A DNA stretch of 64,000 bases. Source: Sciurus carolinensis (taxonomy: Eukaryota; Chordata; Mammalia; Rodentia; Sciuridae). The translations under genes and the position numbers were made by a program. Under the pieces are notes generated by a model, which was given only the letters and a program-made list of their open reading frames with translations, was not told where the DNA came from and ran no database searches. The stretch spans positions 112,221,160 through 112,285,159 of the forward strand of contig NC_062219.1 in the NCBI RefSeq assembly GCF_902686445.1, read 5' to 3'. This document shows positions 34,815 through 45,288 of the stretch, piece by piece. Positions within the stretch are counted from its first letter, which is position 1. Every line of letters starts with the position of its first letter.

Positions 34815-35060
34815 AAGCTGGGCATGGTGGTACACACCTGTAGTACCAGCACTTGGGAGGCTGTGGCAAGAGGATCACTTAAGCCCCAGAATTCAAGACT
34901 AGCCTGGACAACAAAGCAACAAAAAATAAAAAAAAAATAAAATTAAACCAAAAATTTAAAAAGCTATTATCTGGACGAGGGTTGTAGGTCAGTGGTAGAG
35001 CACTTGCCTAAGGCTGTCAGTTTGATTCCTGGCATTGCAAAAAAATTAGTAAAATCAAAA
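34815..35060 (+). repeat. B1-like SINE plus ID SINE, forward
   Basis: AAGCTGGGCATGGTGGTACA starts a B1-like unit with an A-rich tail (34918-34965). GAGGGTTGTAGGTCAGTGGT starts a diverged ID. Confidence 0.75.
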
Positions 35061-35944
35061 TATTAAAAAGAAAGAAAAAGATGGAATCATTGAGAAATAA
35101 TCTTCACATAATCCTGGCAATCACCAAATCTGAATGACAGCCCAGGAGGGAGACCTTGCCAGAGCCTGCAAAATGCTGAACATTCAGGTTCTAAAATTGT
35201 GAGCTAAATAAACCTTTTTTTTTTTTAATATCGGGGAGGGGACTGTATATGCTATATACTGTTTAAAGCACTTTACATACACTGTCTAACCTAACAACCT
35301 TGCAGTTTAAGTACTGTTGTTCTCATTTATACACATGCCCAGGAGTGCTGCACTATACCCATCTCCAACACTAGCAGGATGAGAATTCTATCCTCAATTT
35401 CCTATGAGAAAATGAGCTGCAACCCTTGGTGGCCAGAACAGGGTGAAGCCAGAAAGGGTAACAGCAAGGATCACAATGGCCAATTACATGTAGATGAGGA
35501 GGAACTGCCACAGGCAGGATGGCAGAGTTTTGCCAAGAGCAACTGCCAGCAGCCATCAAACAGCTGCAGTGGAGAGGTGCTGGGCAGAACTCCAGAAGGC
35601 CACAGAGAGTGAATCCCACAGGATTGCAGAGCAATCCAGAGGGCCTAAGCCACTAGTTCAACCGGGCTCTGTAAAGACCCTCAATTTTCTTTTCTTGATC
35701 TGTGTCTCTCAGTCCCCTTCCCCTGACATTTGCTTCTCAGATCTGAAGGGCATAATAGGCCAGGTTTACAGGACCATTCAGAGCCCAGAACAGCTGCAAG
35801 GGGCTGGAGGGCCTTACTCCAGGCCTCAGATCCCCAAGCCTGGCATGTGTTTAACAATTGACATAATGAAGATTAACAGGCTCCAACTGTCCTCTGCCCT
35901 AACTGACCACTAGCAGCATCTGTGACCCTCAAACTACAGGTCAC

Positions 35945-36085
35945 CATATTTTTAAAAAATATTTTTTAGATGTTGATAGACCTTTATTTTATTCATTTAC
36001 TTATATGTGGTGCTGAGAATCGAACCCAGGGCCTCACAGGTGCCAGATAAATGCTCTACCACTGAGCTAAAACCCCAGCCCAGAT
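35945..36085 (-). repeat. ID SINE, reverse
   Basis: Reverse tail (GATAGACCTTTATTTTATTC), then GAGAATCGAACCCAGGGCCT and GAGCTAAAACCCCAGCCC. Confidence 0.85.
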
Positions 36086-36981
36086 GACCATATTTTGAGG
36101 AACAGGGCAGTAGGCTCCTGCTCTCGGAGGGTGAGAAGTCTTATTAGGAGCTCCTCCCCTTCACCACTCTTTCTGCAAACCTGCTCAGAGTTTACTAAGG
36201 ATCAATCACAAGGGCTAAATTATTCCCCTACATCCCTGGACTTTCATTGAGTGAACTGGTAAGCTAAGTTCCTTACCAGTATTTTGCCCACACCAAAGGG
36301 GACTCCTGCTTTGGGCCACACAGAATTTAAGGGTCACAAAGATCTATATGTGGCAAGTAAAGAATGCTGGGCTATAAGCTGGCTGATGAGGATTCTTTTC
36401 CCAACTCTGCTATCAAACTACTTATAGAATCCTGGTCAAGTCACTTAACTTTCCAGACTGGCCTGAGGCTGATGAAAGAAAAAACCATTAGTAAAAAATC
36501 CTGGAATCCCTGAAGCAGACAAGACCCAGGAGAAAAAAACAACTCTGGGCCTTAAGTCAAAAGTTTCAGGAAATTTTAATATGATTCTATTCATTTTATA
36601 TTTAAATTCATGAGTCACACCCACCTTATGACCCCAGAAGAAACTCTGAAAGAACAGAGCAAAAGCAGAAAAGGGGCACCTCCATAGGAGATTCTATCTA
36701 TGGACCCATCTTTGCTTTCCAACCCTAAATAGACCTGACCCAGCACCCTCTGGGAAAATCAACCTTTGATTCGGAGATATTGCTCAATGATGATGATTAC
36801 AGACACAGCCACACCCCATCAGCCGACCAGGAAGCCTGAGGGGAGGCATACAGCCAGGAGGACAGAGCCTTCTTTCCTCACCAGGAAGCAATTCCAGTCC
36901 AAGCAAGAGATGCGTGACTAGGTGCCACAGGGAGAAAGATAATTTAGCCACTGTGTTTTTACAATTAAGAAACACCCTCAT

Positions 36982-39900
36982 TCAATCGTGGAAGCCCTTA
37001 AGCGTCACTGGTGCCTGGAACCAAATGTAATCCTCTGAATCCATGGCTGGGATGGAAGGGCCACCACAGGACAGGGTCACAGTGAGTTTGTGGCCCCGGC
37101 TAGGCACTCGGTAGTTGAGCTTGGGTCGAAACCAATCTTCTCCGCAGTCACGGTGTCCCTGTGCCATGACAATGGTGCCCATGAGCGGAGGAGCCTGTAG
37201 CTCATTAAAGGCATCAGCCATGAAAATGGCTCGGAAGAGACGGCGCAAACAAGCTGCTGTGCTCAGGCTCTGGTGCACGCTGAAGGGGACCAGCCTGGAT
37301 AGATCGAGTTCATAGAACTCCTTGGGGCTTAGGGCACTGCCACCAAGGAGGATCAGCACTCGTGGTACTAGTGTCCGGGCAAAGAGGTCCTCTAATGGCT
37401 GAGGACACTCTCCAGTTCTGCCAGTGCTTGTTGGCATTTCCTGCTGCTTGCCTCAGCCGTGACTCGAGGTTTCTTCCTCACTGCATTCTCTGCCTGTAAG
37501 GACAAAGAATTGTGGGAGAGAAGGACAAGATAAGGGGAAGCTAATGTCCTCTGAAGAACACTGCTGGGATGCATAGACAGACTGTGGGACTGGATTTCTA
37601 GCTCAATTAACTGCCCTAACTATACAGTGGGTTTTATCAGAGGACATTATGTTGAAATAGAAAATATACTCTTTGTACAAAGCCATAATTTGTATGCACT
37701 CAGAACAACAAAGACAGTATTCTGAAGCCAAAGGGAATTCAGATAATAAGCAACTAAAACAGTCAAGAACATTCCATGGCATGGCTAAAAATAGGAAATT
37801 TCTGTTATACGGGTAGTTTTTAGGAATGAGGATTATTTGAACTAATAAAGATAATTCTGGGACTGAGATTGTGGCTCAGTGGTGGAGCACTCACCTCACG
37901 TGTGTGAGGCACTGGGTTTGATCCTCAGCACCACATAAAAATAAAAAGTACGTGTCCATCTACTACATACCAAAAAAAAAAAAAAGACAATTCTGAGTAG
38001 GTCTTCTAGTTAAGCGTGACAAATTAAATACATGATTATTAATACACATCTTCACCTAAAATACTGCAAGAAATTAGGAAGAGGAAAGAAAGCAAAAGAC
38101 AAGTCCCAAGAGAGAATAGGCAACATTGGCCAAAGGCAACAACAAAGTTTTGAAAGGTAAACATAAAGTACATGGAAGAGGGTGAGGAATGTAGCTCTGT
38201 CGTAGAGTACCTGCCTAGCACGTGCAAGGTCCTGGGTTTGATTCCCAGTGGGGGGTGGGGGGCAAGAGAAAGAAAAGAAATGTGGAGCTGGAGTTATGGC
38301 TCAGTGGTAGAGCACTTGCCTGGCATGTGTGAGACACTGGGTTCAATTTTCAGCACCGCATATAAATAAAAGAATAAAGGTCCATCAATAACTAAAAAAA
38401 ATTTTAAAAAAAAAAAAAAAAAAAAAAGAAGGTGGTAGATGGAAGAGTTAAGAGCTCAAGAGGGCAAAATACCAAGCACTGACAAAGCAGATGCCCACAA
38501 GAAGCAAATTCACACTGCAGAACCCCAGGAGAATTCAAGAAGTGGTAATATTCTTGGCAGAAGGCAAGAGTGAGCATGGAGGTACTGAATAAAACTTCAT
38601 TTTATTCAAGTGAGGATGCTTAAGACTACCCGCTGATTTCCCCGTCCATCCAATACTATGTTCAGGAAGTTCCCCAAGGAGACCACCAGGTTCCCACTTA
38701 AAATCTCTTTCAAGGAAAGTCTATCAGCTCATAAAGCCCAGGCATACACACAGAATTTGCAATAACTTATTCTAAAATACTCACTAGACACAAATAAAAA
38801 CTTTCAACATGAAAGTTATCAAAATACATAAATGGGCAAAGGATTCTGGAAGAAACAGAGAAAAACATCAAACACACTTTTATTGAAAATCTTGAAGTAA
38901 TGACTTCCTTAACAAGACTCCTAAAGCACAAGAAGAAAAATTAAGAATCAATAAATGGGATGGATTCAAACTAAAAAGCTTCTTCTCAACAAAGGAAACA
39001 ATCAATAACATGAAGAGAGAGCCTACAGAGTGGGAAAAAAACCTGTACCACACACTCCTCAGAGCACTAATCTCTAGGATATATAAAGAACTAAAAAAAC
39101 TTAACACCAAAAAACCAAATAACCAAATCAATAAATAAGCTAAAGAACTGAACAGACACTTCACAGAAGAAATATGATCTATCAACAAAAACATGAAAAA
39201 ATGTTCATCACCTCTTGCTATTAGAGAAATGCAAATCAAAACTATTCTAAGATTTCATCTCATTCCAGTCAGAATGGCAATTATCAAGAATACAAGAAAT
39301 AGTAAGTTTTGGTGAGGATGTGGAGGAAAAAGGTACACTCATACATTGCTGGTAGGGACTGCAGATTGGTGCAACCACTATGGAAAGCAGTACGGAAATT
39401 TCTAAGAAAACTTGGAATGGAACCACCATTTGACCCAGCTATCCCACTCTTCAATTTATACCCAAAGGACTTAAAAATCAGCATTCTACAGTAACACAGC
39501 AACATCAATTTTGCTGATAGCAGCTCAATTCACAATAGCTGAACTATGGAACCAAATTAGATCCTTTCAAAAGATGAATGGAAAAAGAAAATGTGATACA
39601 TACACACAATGGAATATTACTTAGCATTAAAGAATGGGATTATGGCATTTGCAGGTAAATGGATGTAAACAGACTATCATGCTAAGTGAAATAAGCCAAT
39701 CCCCCCAAACTAAAGGCTGAATGTTTTCTCTGATAAGTGGATGCTGATCCAAAGTGGGGGGTTGGTAGGGAAATATGAAGGAACTTTGGATTATTCTTAG
39801 GGGAAGGGTGGGGTGGTGGGGATGGGAAGAATAGTAGAATGAGACAGACATTATTACCCTATATACATCTATGAAAAAAATAAAACATTTTTTAAAAATC

Positions 39901-42025
39901 TTCAGGTAAAAGAAGTTCATAGTCATGAAACAACAGGATGTTATTTTTAAAAAAAATGAAAAAATGAAGAAAAAGTTGTCTTAAGAATATAATTTACATC
40001 TATAATCCCAGCAACAGGCTGAGGCAGGAGGATCACAAGTTTGAGGCCAGTCTCAGCATCTTATTGAGAAACTGTCTCAAAATAAAAAATAAAAAGGTCT
40101 GGGATGTAGCTCAGTGGTGGAGCACCTCTAAGTTCAATCCCCAGTACCAGAGAGAGAGAGAGAGGAGAGAGAAGAGAGGGAAGAGGTGGGGAGAGGGGAG
40201 AGGAAAAGGAGAGGAGGGGGGAGAGGGAAGGGAGAGGGAAGGAAGAGGGAAGAGAGAGAGGAAAGAACACTAAAAGTGTTCATCAAGAAAGCCCCCTAGT
40301 AAGAAGATTTAAAAAGAAAAGAAAAGAAAAAAAGGAGAAAATCTGAAAATAAATTAGCATTTAAAGAGCCAGTTTAAAGGCTGGAGGAATAGCTCAGAAC
40401 CAGAGCACATGCAGAGAATGCACAAGGCCCTGGGTTTGATCCCCAGTACCATATTTACACATTTAAGAGCTAGTTCATGCTGACACAATGGTGCATGCCT
40501 GGGATCCCAGCAACATGGGAGGCTAAGGCAGGATTCCAAGTCAAGGCCAGCCTCAGCAACCTTGACTTGGTACCACAAAAAAAAAAAACAAAACAAAACA
40601 GTTCATGCTGGATGTGGTGGTGCATGCTTATAATCCCAGTAACTCAGAAGGCTGAGGCAGGAGGATCACAAGTTCAAGGCCAGCCTCAGCAACTTAGTGA
40701 GGCCCTGTCTCAAAATCAAAAAATAAGGCTGGGGACATGGCTCAGTGGTAAGGCCACTGAGCTCAATCCCCAGTACCAAAAACAAACAAAAAAACAGTTC
40801 GTGAAGTTCAAATGCAACACATAATAGGAGTTTTGGAAGGGAACAAAAGAAAAAGTAAGGAGAGTCAGACTACCAAAGACAAGAGCAGAGAGAAAGTGGC
40901 TAAAGCCCTTGTAACTGCTAGGCCAATAGGGGCCCTGAAAATTTGTTAATTTGTTTTTCTCTTTTTCTTTCTTTCTTTTTTGGCAGTAAGGGAGATTGAA
41001 CCCAAGTATCACTGAGTTATATCCTCAGCCCTTTTTAAAACTTTATTTTGAGACAGGGTCTAACCTGCACAGGCTGGAACTTGTGATCCTCATGCCTCAA
41101 CCTCCAGAGTTACTGGGGTTTGGGAGGGGCAGGGAGCACCAAGTTCTGCCCTCCAGGTTTCATCAGGGCAGTTTTCTACCTGCATATTCATCTTATGAAG
41201 AGCTACAGTTTTCCCCCAATTGTCTCTCAAAGCCTGTGCATACCTGGGGAGAAGGTTTTCGGTAGAAGTGCTTAAGCTGTTCATAGGGCAGAGGGAGTTG
41301 CTGGCGTTGGTACATGATATGTTTTAAAAGTTCACAAGTAAACCGACAGCAGCCTTCCTGGCTTACAGGCCCAGGAAACACCACTGGTACCAAGCAGTCT
41401 CTTGGGCAAACGGACTCCGACGGGTTGGAAAGTTCCTGGGCAGAGGTGGTCTCAAGTAGATCTATCTGGGTGGTTTGAGTTTCTTCTGACTTCTCATACC
41501 ACTCCAAATCTAGTGAGGGAAAATAGGGTAAAAAGTGAGGAAAAAAAAAAGTTAAGAGGTCAAAGTTAGTCTTCTCATGCCTGATGGTCACCATATCAGC
41601 CACGACTGTAAAGGGGGCACCCGGACGCACTGACATACTTTAGGCGACCTCGTGTCTGGGAAGTTTACTGTTTCCTGTCTAAAGTAACTTAAAAGATGGC
41701 AGCAGAGTAGGGGGATTTCGGAGGCAGTGACTACCTCTCCGCTAACAAAGCGGTGGGCCTCGACCTGGGAAAATGAGTCCAAAGTGTAGTTAAGCGGGGT
41801 CCGGAACACTGAAAATAAGGCGGCGAACCAACTCGACCCAGACGAGGGAGTTACAGAGCCCGATGGGAGCAGGACACCAGGAACTGGGGGACAGGGTAGA
41901 CGGGCCGGAGAAAGGGGGGGCGACAGAAGGGAAGAAACAGGTCCTTAGGGCTTCCCAGACTCTGGACCCCGTGCCTTACCAGGGACTGCAGCAGAGGAGA
42001 GCACTTCCGGCTCCGGCGCCGCCAT
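36982..42025 (-). CDS. MAD2L1BP: MAD2L1-binding protein (p31comet); frameshift in exon 3
   Basis: p31comet is a HORMA-fold adaptor. It binds closed MAD2 and, with the TRIP13 ATPase, disassembles the mitotic checkpoint complex. Three coding exons on the minus strand: 41980-42025 (MAAPEPEVLSSAAVP, ATG at 42025), 41244-41509 (from DLEWYEKSEE to HFYRKPSPQ) and 36982-37493. Splice phases agree (1, then 0). Exon 3 reads AENAVRKKPRV to AELESVLSH, then hits TAG at 37392-37394. The family sequence resumes in the next frame with LEDLFARTLVPRVLILLGG and runs to TLKGFHD and TGA at 36982. Exon 3 is 512 bases, one short of the 513 needed for the 274-residue human length, so a single T is missing within CAT-TAG. 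As written, the product is cut at about 137 residues, losing most of the MAD2/TRIP13 region. A consensus error is the likeliest cause. Confidence 0.95.
37858..37985 (+). repeat. ID SINE, forward
   Basis: GGGACTGAGATTGTGGCTCA, GGTTTGATCCTCAGCACCAC, then a short tail ending in an A run. Confidence 0.85.
38175..38428 (+). repeat. Two ID SINEs, forward
   Basis: First: GGAATGTAGCTCTGTCGTAG, ending with a G-rich tail GTGGGGGGTGGGGGG. Second: GCTGGAGTTATGGCTCAGTG, ending in a long A run. Confidence 0.85.
38860..39895 (+). mobile_element. LINE-1 3' fragment
   Basis: Severely 5'-truncated L1 in MAD2L1BP intron 2. It carries the ORF2 C-terminal region (in pieces: [20 protein letters not shown] and LFNLYPKDLK) with frame breaks, then a G-rich 3' UTR (GGGGAAGGGTGGGGTGGTGG) and an A-rich end. 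It is the same L1 family type as the 24.1-29.5 kb copy but more diverged. Confidence 0.88.
39990..40270 (+). repeat. B1-ID SINE plus (GA)-rich tract
   Basis: SINE from about 39990 (ATCTATAATCCCAGCAACAG, GATGTAGCTCAGTGGTGGAG) to about 40150. Its tail continues as GAGAGAG, then GGGGAGAGG purine repeats to 40265. Confidence 0.85.
40378..40790 (+). repeat. Cluster of ID and B1-ID SINEs, forward
   Basis: ID at 40378-40460 (CAATAGCTCAG-type head, diverged), B1-like at about 40480-40585, and full B1-ID at about 40605-40790 (GCTGGATGTGGTGGTGCATG to CAATCCCCAGTACC). Confidence 0.8.
40985..41115 (-). repeat. B1-ID SINE, reverse, shortened
   Basis: GAGATTGAACCCAAGTATCA, GAGTTATATCCTCAGCCC, then GAGACAGGGTCTAACCTGCA. 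It lies close to MAD2L1BP exon 2. Confidence 0.75.
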
Positions 42026-42150
42026 CACGACCTACTCCCTCTCTTCCCTGCGGTTAGAATAGGCGCCCTGCGGAGCATCATGGGAAGGCCGCACCTCCAC
42101 TTCCGGTTCGGCTGGTCCGGAAACGGGCGAGGCGCCGCCGCAGTACGTTA
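42026..42150. promoter_or_regulatory. MAD2L1BP: MAD2L1BP promoter (ZNF143- and ETS-like sites)
   Basis: GC-rich upstream sequence with no TATA box. GCATCATGGGA at 42075-42085 (reverse TCCCATGATGC) resembles the core bound by ZNF143/THAP11 at housekeeping promoters. CACTTCCGGTTCGG at about 42099-42112 contains an ETS/GABPA-type core. These assignments rest on motif resemblance only. Confidence 0.5.
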
Positions 42151-42664
42151 AAGGACGGGCGGAGTTCTGAATTGAGTTCGTCACACAGTTTCTTCATGCA
42201 CTGCTACAGATACCCTTAGCCCTTACCCCACAGAAAACCAGGCCCCCTTGGCAACTGGGCTCTGCCTTCCAACGGACGCCGCACTCACGCTTCCATTCAC
42301 TCCTGTGTTCACTATTCACTGTGCATCTACTTTGTGCCAGGCTCTGTCCCAGGTGCTGGAGGCCCGGTCGCGAACAAGTCAGGCCCACAGACCTTGCCCT
42401 TAAGGGATTCATTGCCTATAGATACAAAGTGATGAATTGTACGGTGGGCGTGGGGTGTACAAGGGTTGTGGATGTGAATAACAGGGGCTTCAGACCTAGA
42501 ACACGTTGGGGCAGGGAAAGAATAGCCCCAGAAGAAATGTGTGAAAAAGCTGTGTGGTCTGCAGGATGAGTAAGTTAGCATGGTAAAGAGGACCTAGTGG
42601 TCCTGAAGACTGAAAGACAAGCGCATCCTCTGTTAAAGGAATGAGAGAAAGTATTATAAAACGA

Positions 42665-42985
42665 GTCAAGGCTGAGCCTGGCACAGTGACTAGAGAGGCC
42701 GAAGCAATTTAGTGAGCCCCTATCTAAAAATAAAATTTTAAAAAAATAAAAATAAAAATAAAATTTTTAAAGGGCTGGGGATGTAGCTCAGTGGTAGAGC
42801 ACCCCTGGGTTCAAACTCCAATATGGAGGACGGTGAGTGGGGGGCAGTGGTGGTAAAAGGCTGTGGTGGACAAACTGGAGTCCTAAGCAACTTTCTGAGA
42901 CCCTATCCCAAAATAAAAAAAGGGCTGGGGATGTGGCTCAGTGGTTAAGCACCCCTGGGTTCAATCTACAGACCCAAATTAAAAA
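42665..42985 (+). repeat. Two or more forward B1-ID SINEs
   Basis: GGGCTGGGGATGTAGCTCAG at about 42772 and GGGCTGGGGATGTGGCTCAG at about 42921, each followed by a CCCCTGGGTTCAA motif. Confidence 0.85.
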
Positions 42986-43154
42986 ATAAAATCCGTATAT
43001 ATAGATCTTATTATAGCCTCATTGGTGACTTTTCAAAGCAAATAATGTGAGACAACTCTATCCATTTAAACATGGGGTTTGGACTACCACACACTACAGA
43101 AATTTAAATTACAATGGATTTAAATATCTAAACATAAAGATAAACCCCAAAGCA

Positions 43155-43375
43155 ATCTGAGTGTGGTGGTGCATGACTGTAATCCCAGCTACTTGGGAGG
43201 TTGAGGTAGGAGGATCATGAATTCTAGGTCAATCTTGGCAAATTAGCAATATCCTTTCTCAAATTTTAAAATTAAAAAAAAAAAAACCCTTAAAACTCCT
43301 AGAAGAGCACTGGGGGCATAGCTCAGTGGTAGAGCATGTTCTTAGTATGTACTAAACTCCTGGATTTGATCCCTG
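43155..43375 (+). repeat. B1-like SINE plus ID SINE, forward
   Basis: GAGTGTGGTGGTGCATGACT to an A-rich tail, then GGGGGCATAGCTCAGTGGTA to GATTTGATCCCTGG. Confidence 0.8.
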
Positions 43376-44013
43376 GGTAAAGGGGTATTGCTCCTAGAAG
43401 AAATATTGGGGGATAATGTATAATCTAGAAGTGGGGTTGGCTTAGGGATAACACAAAACCAAGGAAGCATAAAGAGAAAGATTGCTATGTATAAAATATG
43501 TTGCTTACATTTAAACATATGCAAAGATACTATTCATAAAAATCAGTGACTAATTACAGGCCAGGAAAAATGTTTGCATGTGACCTGAGTGTCCATGATA
43601 TATTTATCCCATAGCCAACCACCTCATAAGCAGTCCTTCAGGAAACTAATCACACACACACCACTTTCCATCCCCCAGGACCCTGATCTCCTGAAGACAC
43701 ATCCCTGTTCAGGCCACTCCTCTGCCAGCCTTCTCATCTGTCTGTGGTAGGCCAGATTGTTTAAGAAAGGGCTCTCAGAATGGGTTATCTTCTGCTATCT
43801 CTTAGAAGTTCTCCATACAGCAGACAGAGGATTCAAATGGATGAAGTAGAATTGTGTGTGTTGGACTTGGCTGCTGAAAGATCCATGTAGATGAAAAGAT
43901 GGGTGTTAGCAGTCAAGTGCAGCAGGTTCTGGTTATCAAGAGGGCCCAGAACTGGTTGTAGTGATAATGTTGGGGGCTGGTTACTTATCTCTTGCTTCCC
44001 ATCCCAATCCTTT

Positions 44014-45288
44014 TTAACATCTCTCACTGAGTTTAGTTTCAGTCTCTAACAGCAGTTTTCCTGGTGGACCTGTGCCCCTGTTAGGGTTCACCTCTACAGC
44101 ATAGCCTTTTCCCTCAACCACACAGGATTTCCAAAAGTCACATATATTTTCAACCACTGAAGACCCACATAATTGGCTGAACCTGCTAGGTCCGTAATTG
44201 CTGACTTCGGTCCTTCTGCTCTCATCGCTTTGGGGAGTTATGCCATTGTGCACAGCAACTGTGTCATCAGTAGACCTCCCTCCCTCTATGTGGACCGAGG
44301 AAGAAGCTATGGACTCCACCAGGTCTGAACCCCTACAGGGATCACCAGAGGTAAGCCATTGTTGCTGCTTTTAGTTTTCCAAGGAAAACTGAGGTCAGAA
44401 GGCACAAACTATTTTATTTCTTGGCTATGTGTGAATACCTCCTTGTTTGTGAAGAGAGGGAAGTGTGAGTAGTGAGTCATCAAACAGCCATAGGGCTGGG
44501 AATTGAACCCTGGCGTCCTGACTCCCAGCGCAGCAATTCTAACTGCTTCTCCACCCTGCATTTCTAGTGTCTTGTACACTGGTTTGTCGCTGGATGTGTT
44601 TACTCTATGCTGTCTGCAAGAGCCCTAAAAGAAACGCCTTGACAAGAAAGTCTAAAGTCAAAAGTCAACAATACCCCTGGAGTCCTGGGCCAAGTTTCTA
44701 TTCCCGGCCACTTCCGCTGCACTCGCAGTAGTGGAAAGTAATCCGTAGCTCCAGTCCCGCCCCAAATCGAGGTCGAGCCCCTCCTACAGCCCTGGCTGTT
44801 TTAAAACCAAGCTCGGTTATCCCGGATTGGTTCGGCCTCAAAACAAAGGGGCAGGGGGATACTTGCTGCGGCATACTTGCAGCCCTCTGGCAGCTGGCTG
44901 GTTTATAGGTTCGGGCCTTGTGTCGGGGCCATCGCGGTGCCTGAGGCTGCTAAAACCAGCCCAGGACGGTGCCAGCCCAGTAATAAAGCAGTGACTACTG
45001 TGTAAAGGTGGCATAATCATCGCCACAAAACATCCCGTAATTAGGCTAACCACCATTTGCCTCCGCCCCTGGCGTTCGCCCGACTCACCCCGACAGCACG
45101 CCGGCCATCGGGGAAGAAGAAAACAGCCAGAGGTGGACCTGGCAGGCTGGAGGGACAGTCGCCCTGAATTCTGCCGCTTTTAGGTCCAACACCTGTTGTC
45201 TGGCATCCACAGTAAGAGGTCCTAACCAGGGGCGTCCACAAAGCTCGATTCTGATTGTAAGCTCTTCGCCGCTGGTGACGGTCCCCAT
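44014..45288 (-). CDS. Putative novel two-exon gene, 172 codons
   Basis: Not recognised. Exon 1 coding 45089-45288 opens with ATG at 45288 (A at -3 and G at +4, a favourable context) and reads MGTVTSGEELTIRIELCG, then GPLTVDARQQVLDLKAA, VHLWLF and SSPMAGVLS. It ends at GG|GTGAGTC, phase 2. Exon 2 coding 44014-44332 follows an acceptor CCCTGTAG, starts in the required phase and runs 105 codons (GSDLVESIASSSVHIEGG to ETETKLSERC) to TAA at 44014-44016. The intron is 756 bases. The first exon has the strand-helix-strand feel of a ubiquitin-like fold (LTIRIEL, then QQVLDLKAAEF, then VHLWLF), which is only an impression. It sits in the GC-rich zone upstream of GTPBP2, in divergent orientation. It could instead be an upstream exon of MAD2L1BP or a noncoding transcript. 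No poly(A) signal was found nearby. Confidence 0.4.
44400..44570 (-). repeat. MIR SINE, reverse, partial
   Basis: GGGAATTGAACCCTGGCGTC and CTGACTCCCAGCGCAG correspond to the 5' part of MIR on the minus strand. It lies in the intron of the putative novel gene. Confidence 0.6.

Larger units (their letters stand above)
33050..36981. other. Intergenic region RSPH9-MAD2L1BP
   Basis: No supported gene. It contains several SINEs (listed separately), MIR-like pieces near 34437-34530 (CATCTATAAAATGGAGACAA) and 36420-36475 (GTCAAGTCACTTAACTTTCC), and about 600 bases of unclassified sequence at 35380-35930. A minus-strand ATTAAA at 36575-36580 is a possible poly(A) signal for MAD2L1BP. Confidence 0.5.
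42151..44013. other. Intergenic, SINE-rich, upstream of MAD2L1BP
   Basis: About 42300-42440 (GTGCATCTACTTTGTGCCAG) resembles an ancient mammalian repeat. Forward ID and B1-ID SINEs lie at about 42665-42985 and 43155-43375. The rest, about 43380-44013, holds nothing I recognise. Confidence 0.5.

Noticed and set aside
38880..39239. Minus-strand frames with hydrophobic content near 28.7 and 39 kb
   Set aside because: Antisense of L1 ORF2; they appear at the same place in both L1 copies and are not membrane protein genes.
44281..44352. Plus-strand donor-like GAG|GTAAGCC at 44350 with a short frame before it
   Set aside because: No plausible plus-strand first exon or downstream acceptor partner could be supported. 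It lies opposite the putative minus-strand exon and is probably coincidence.
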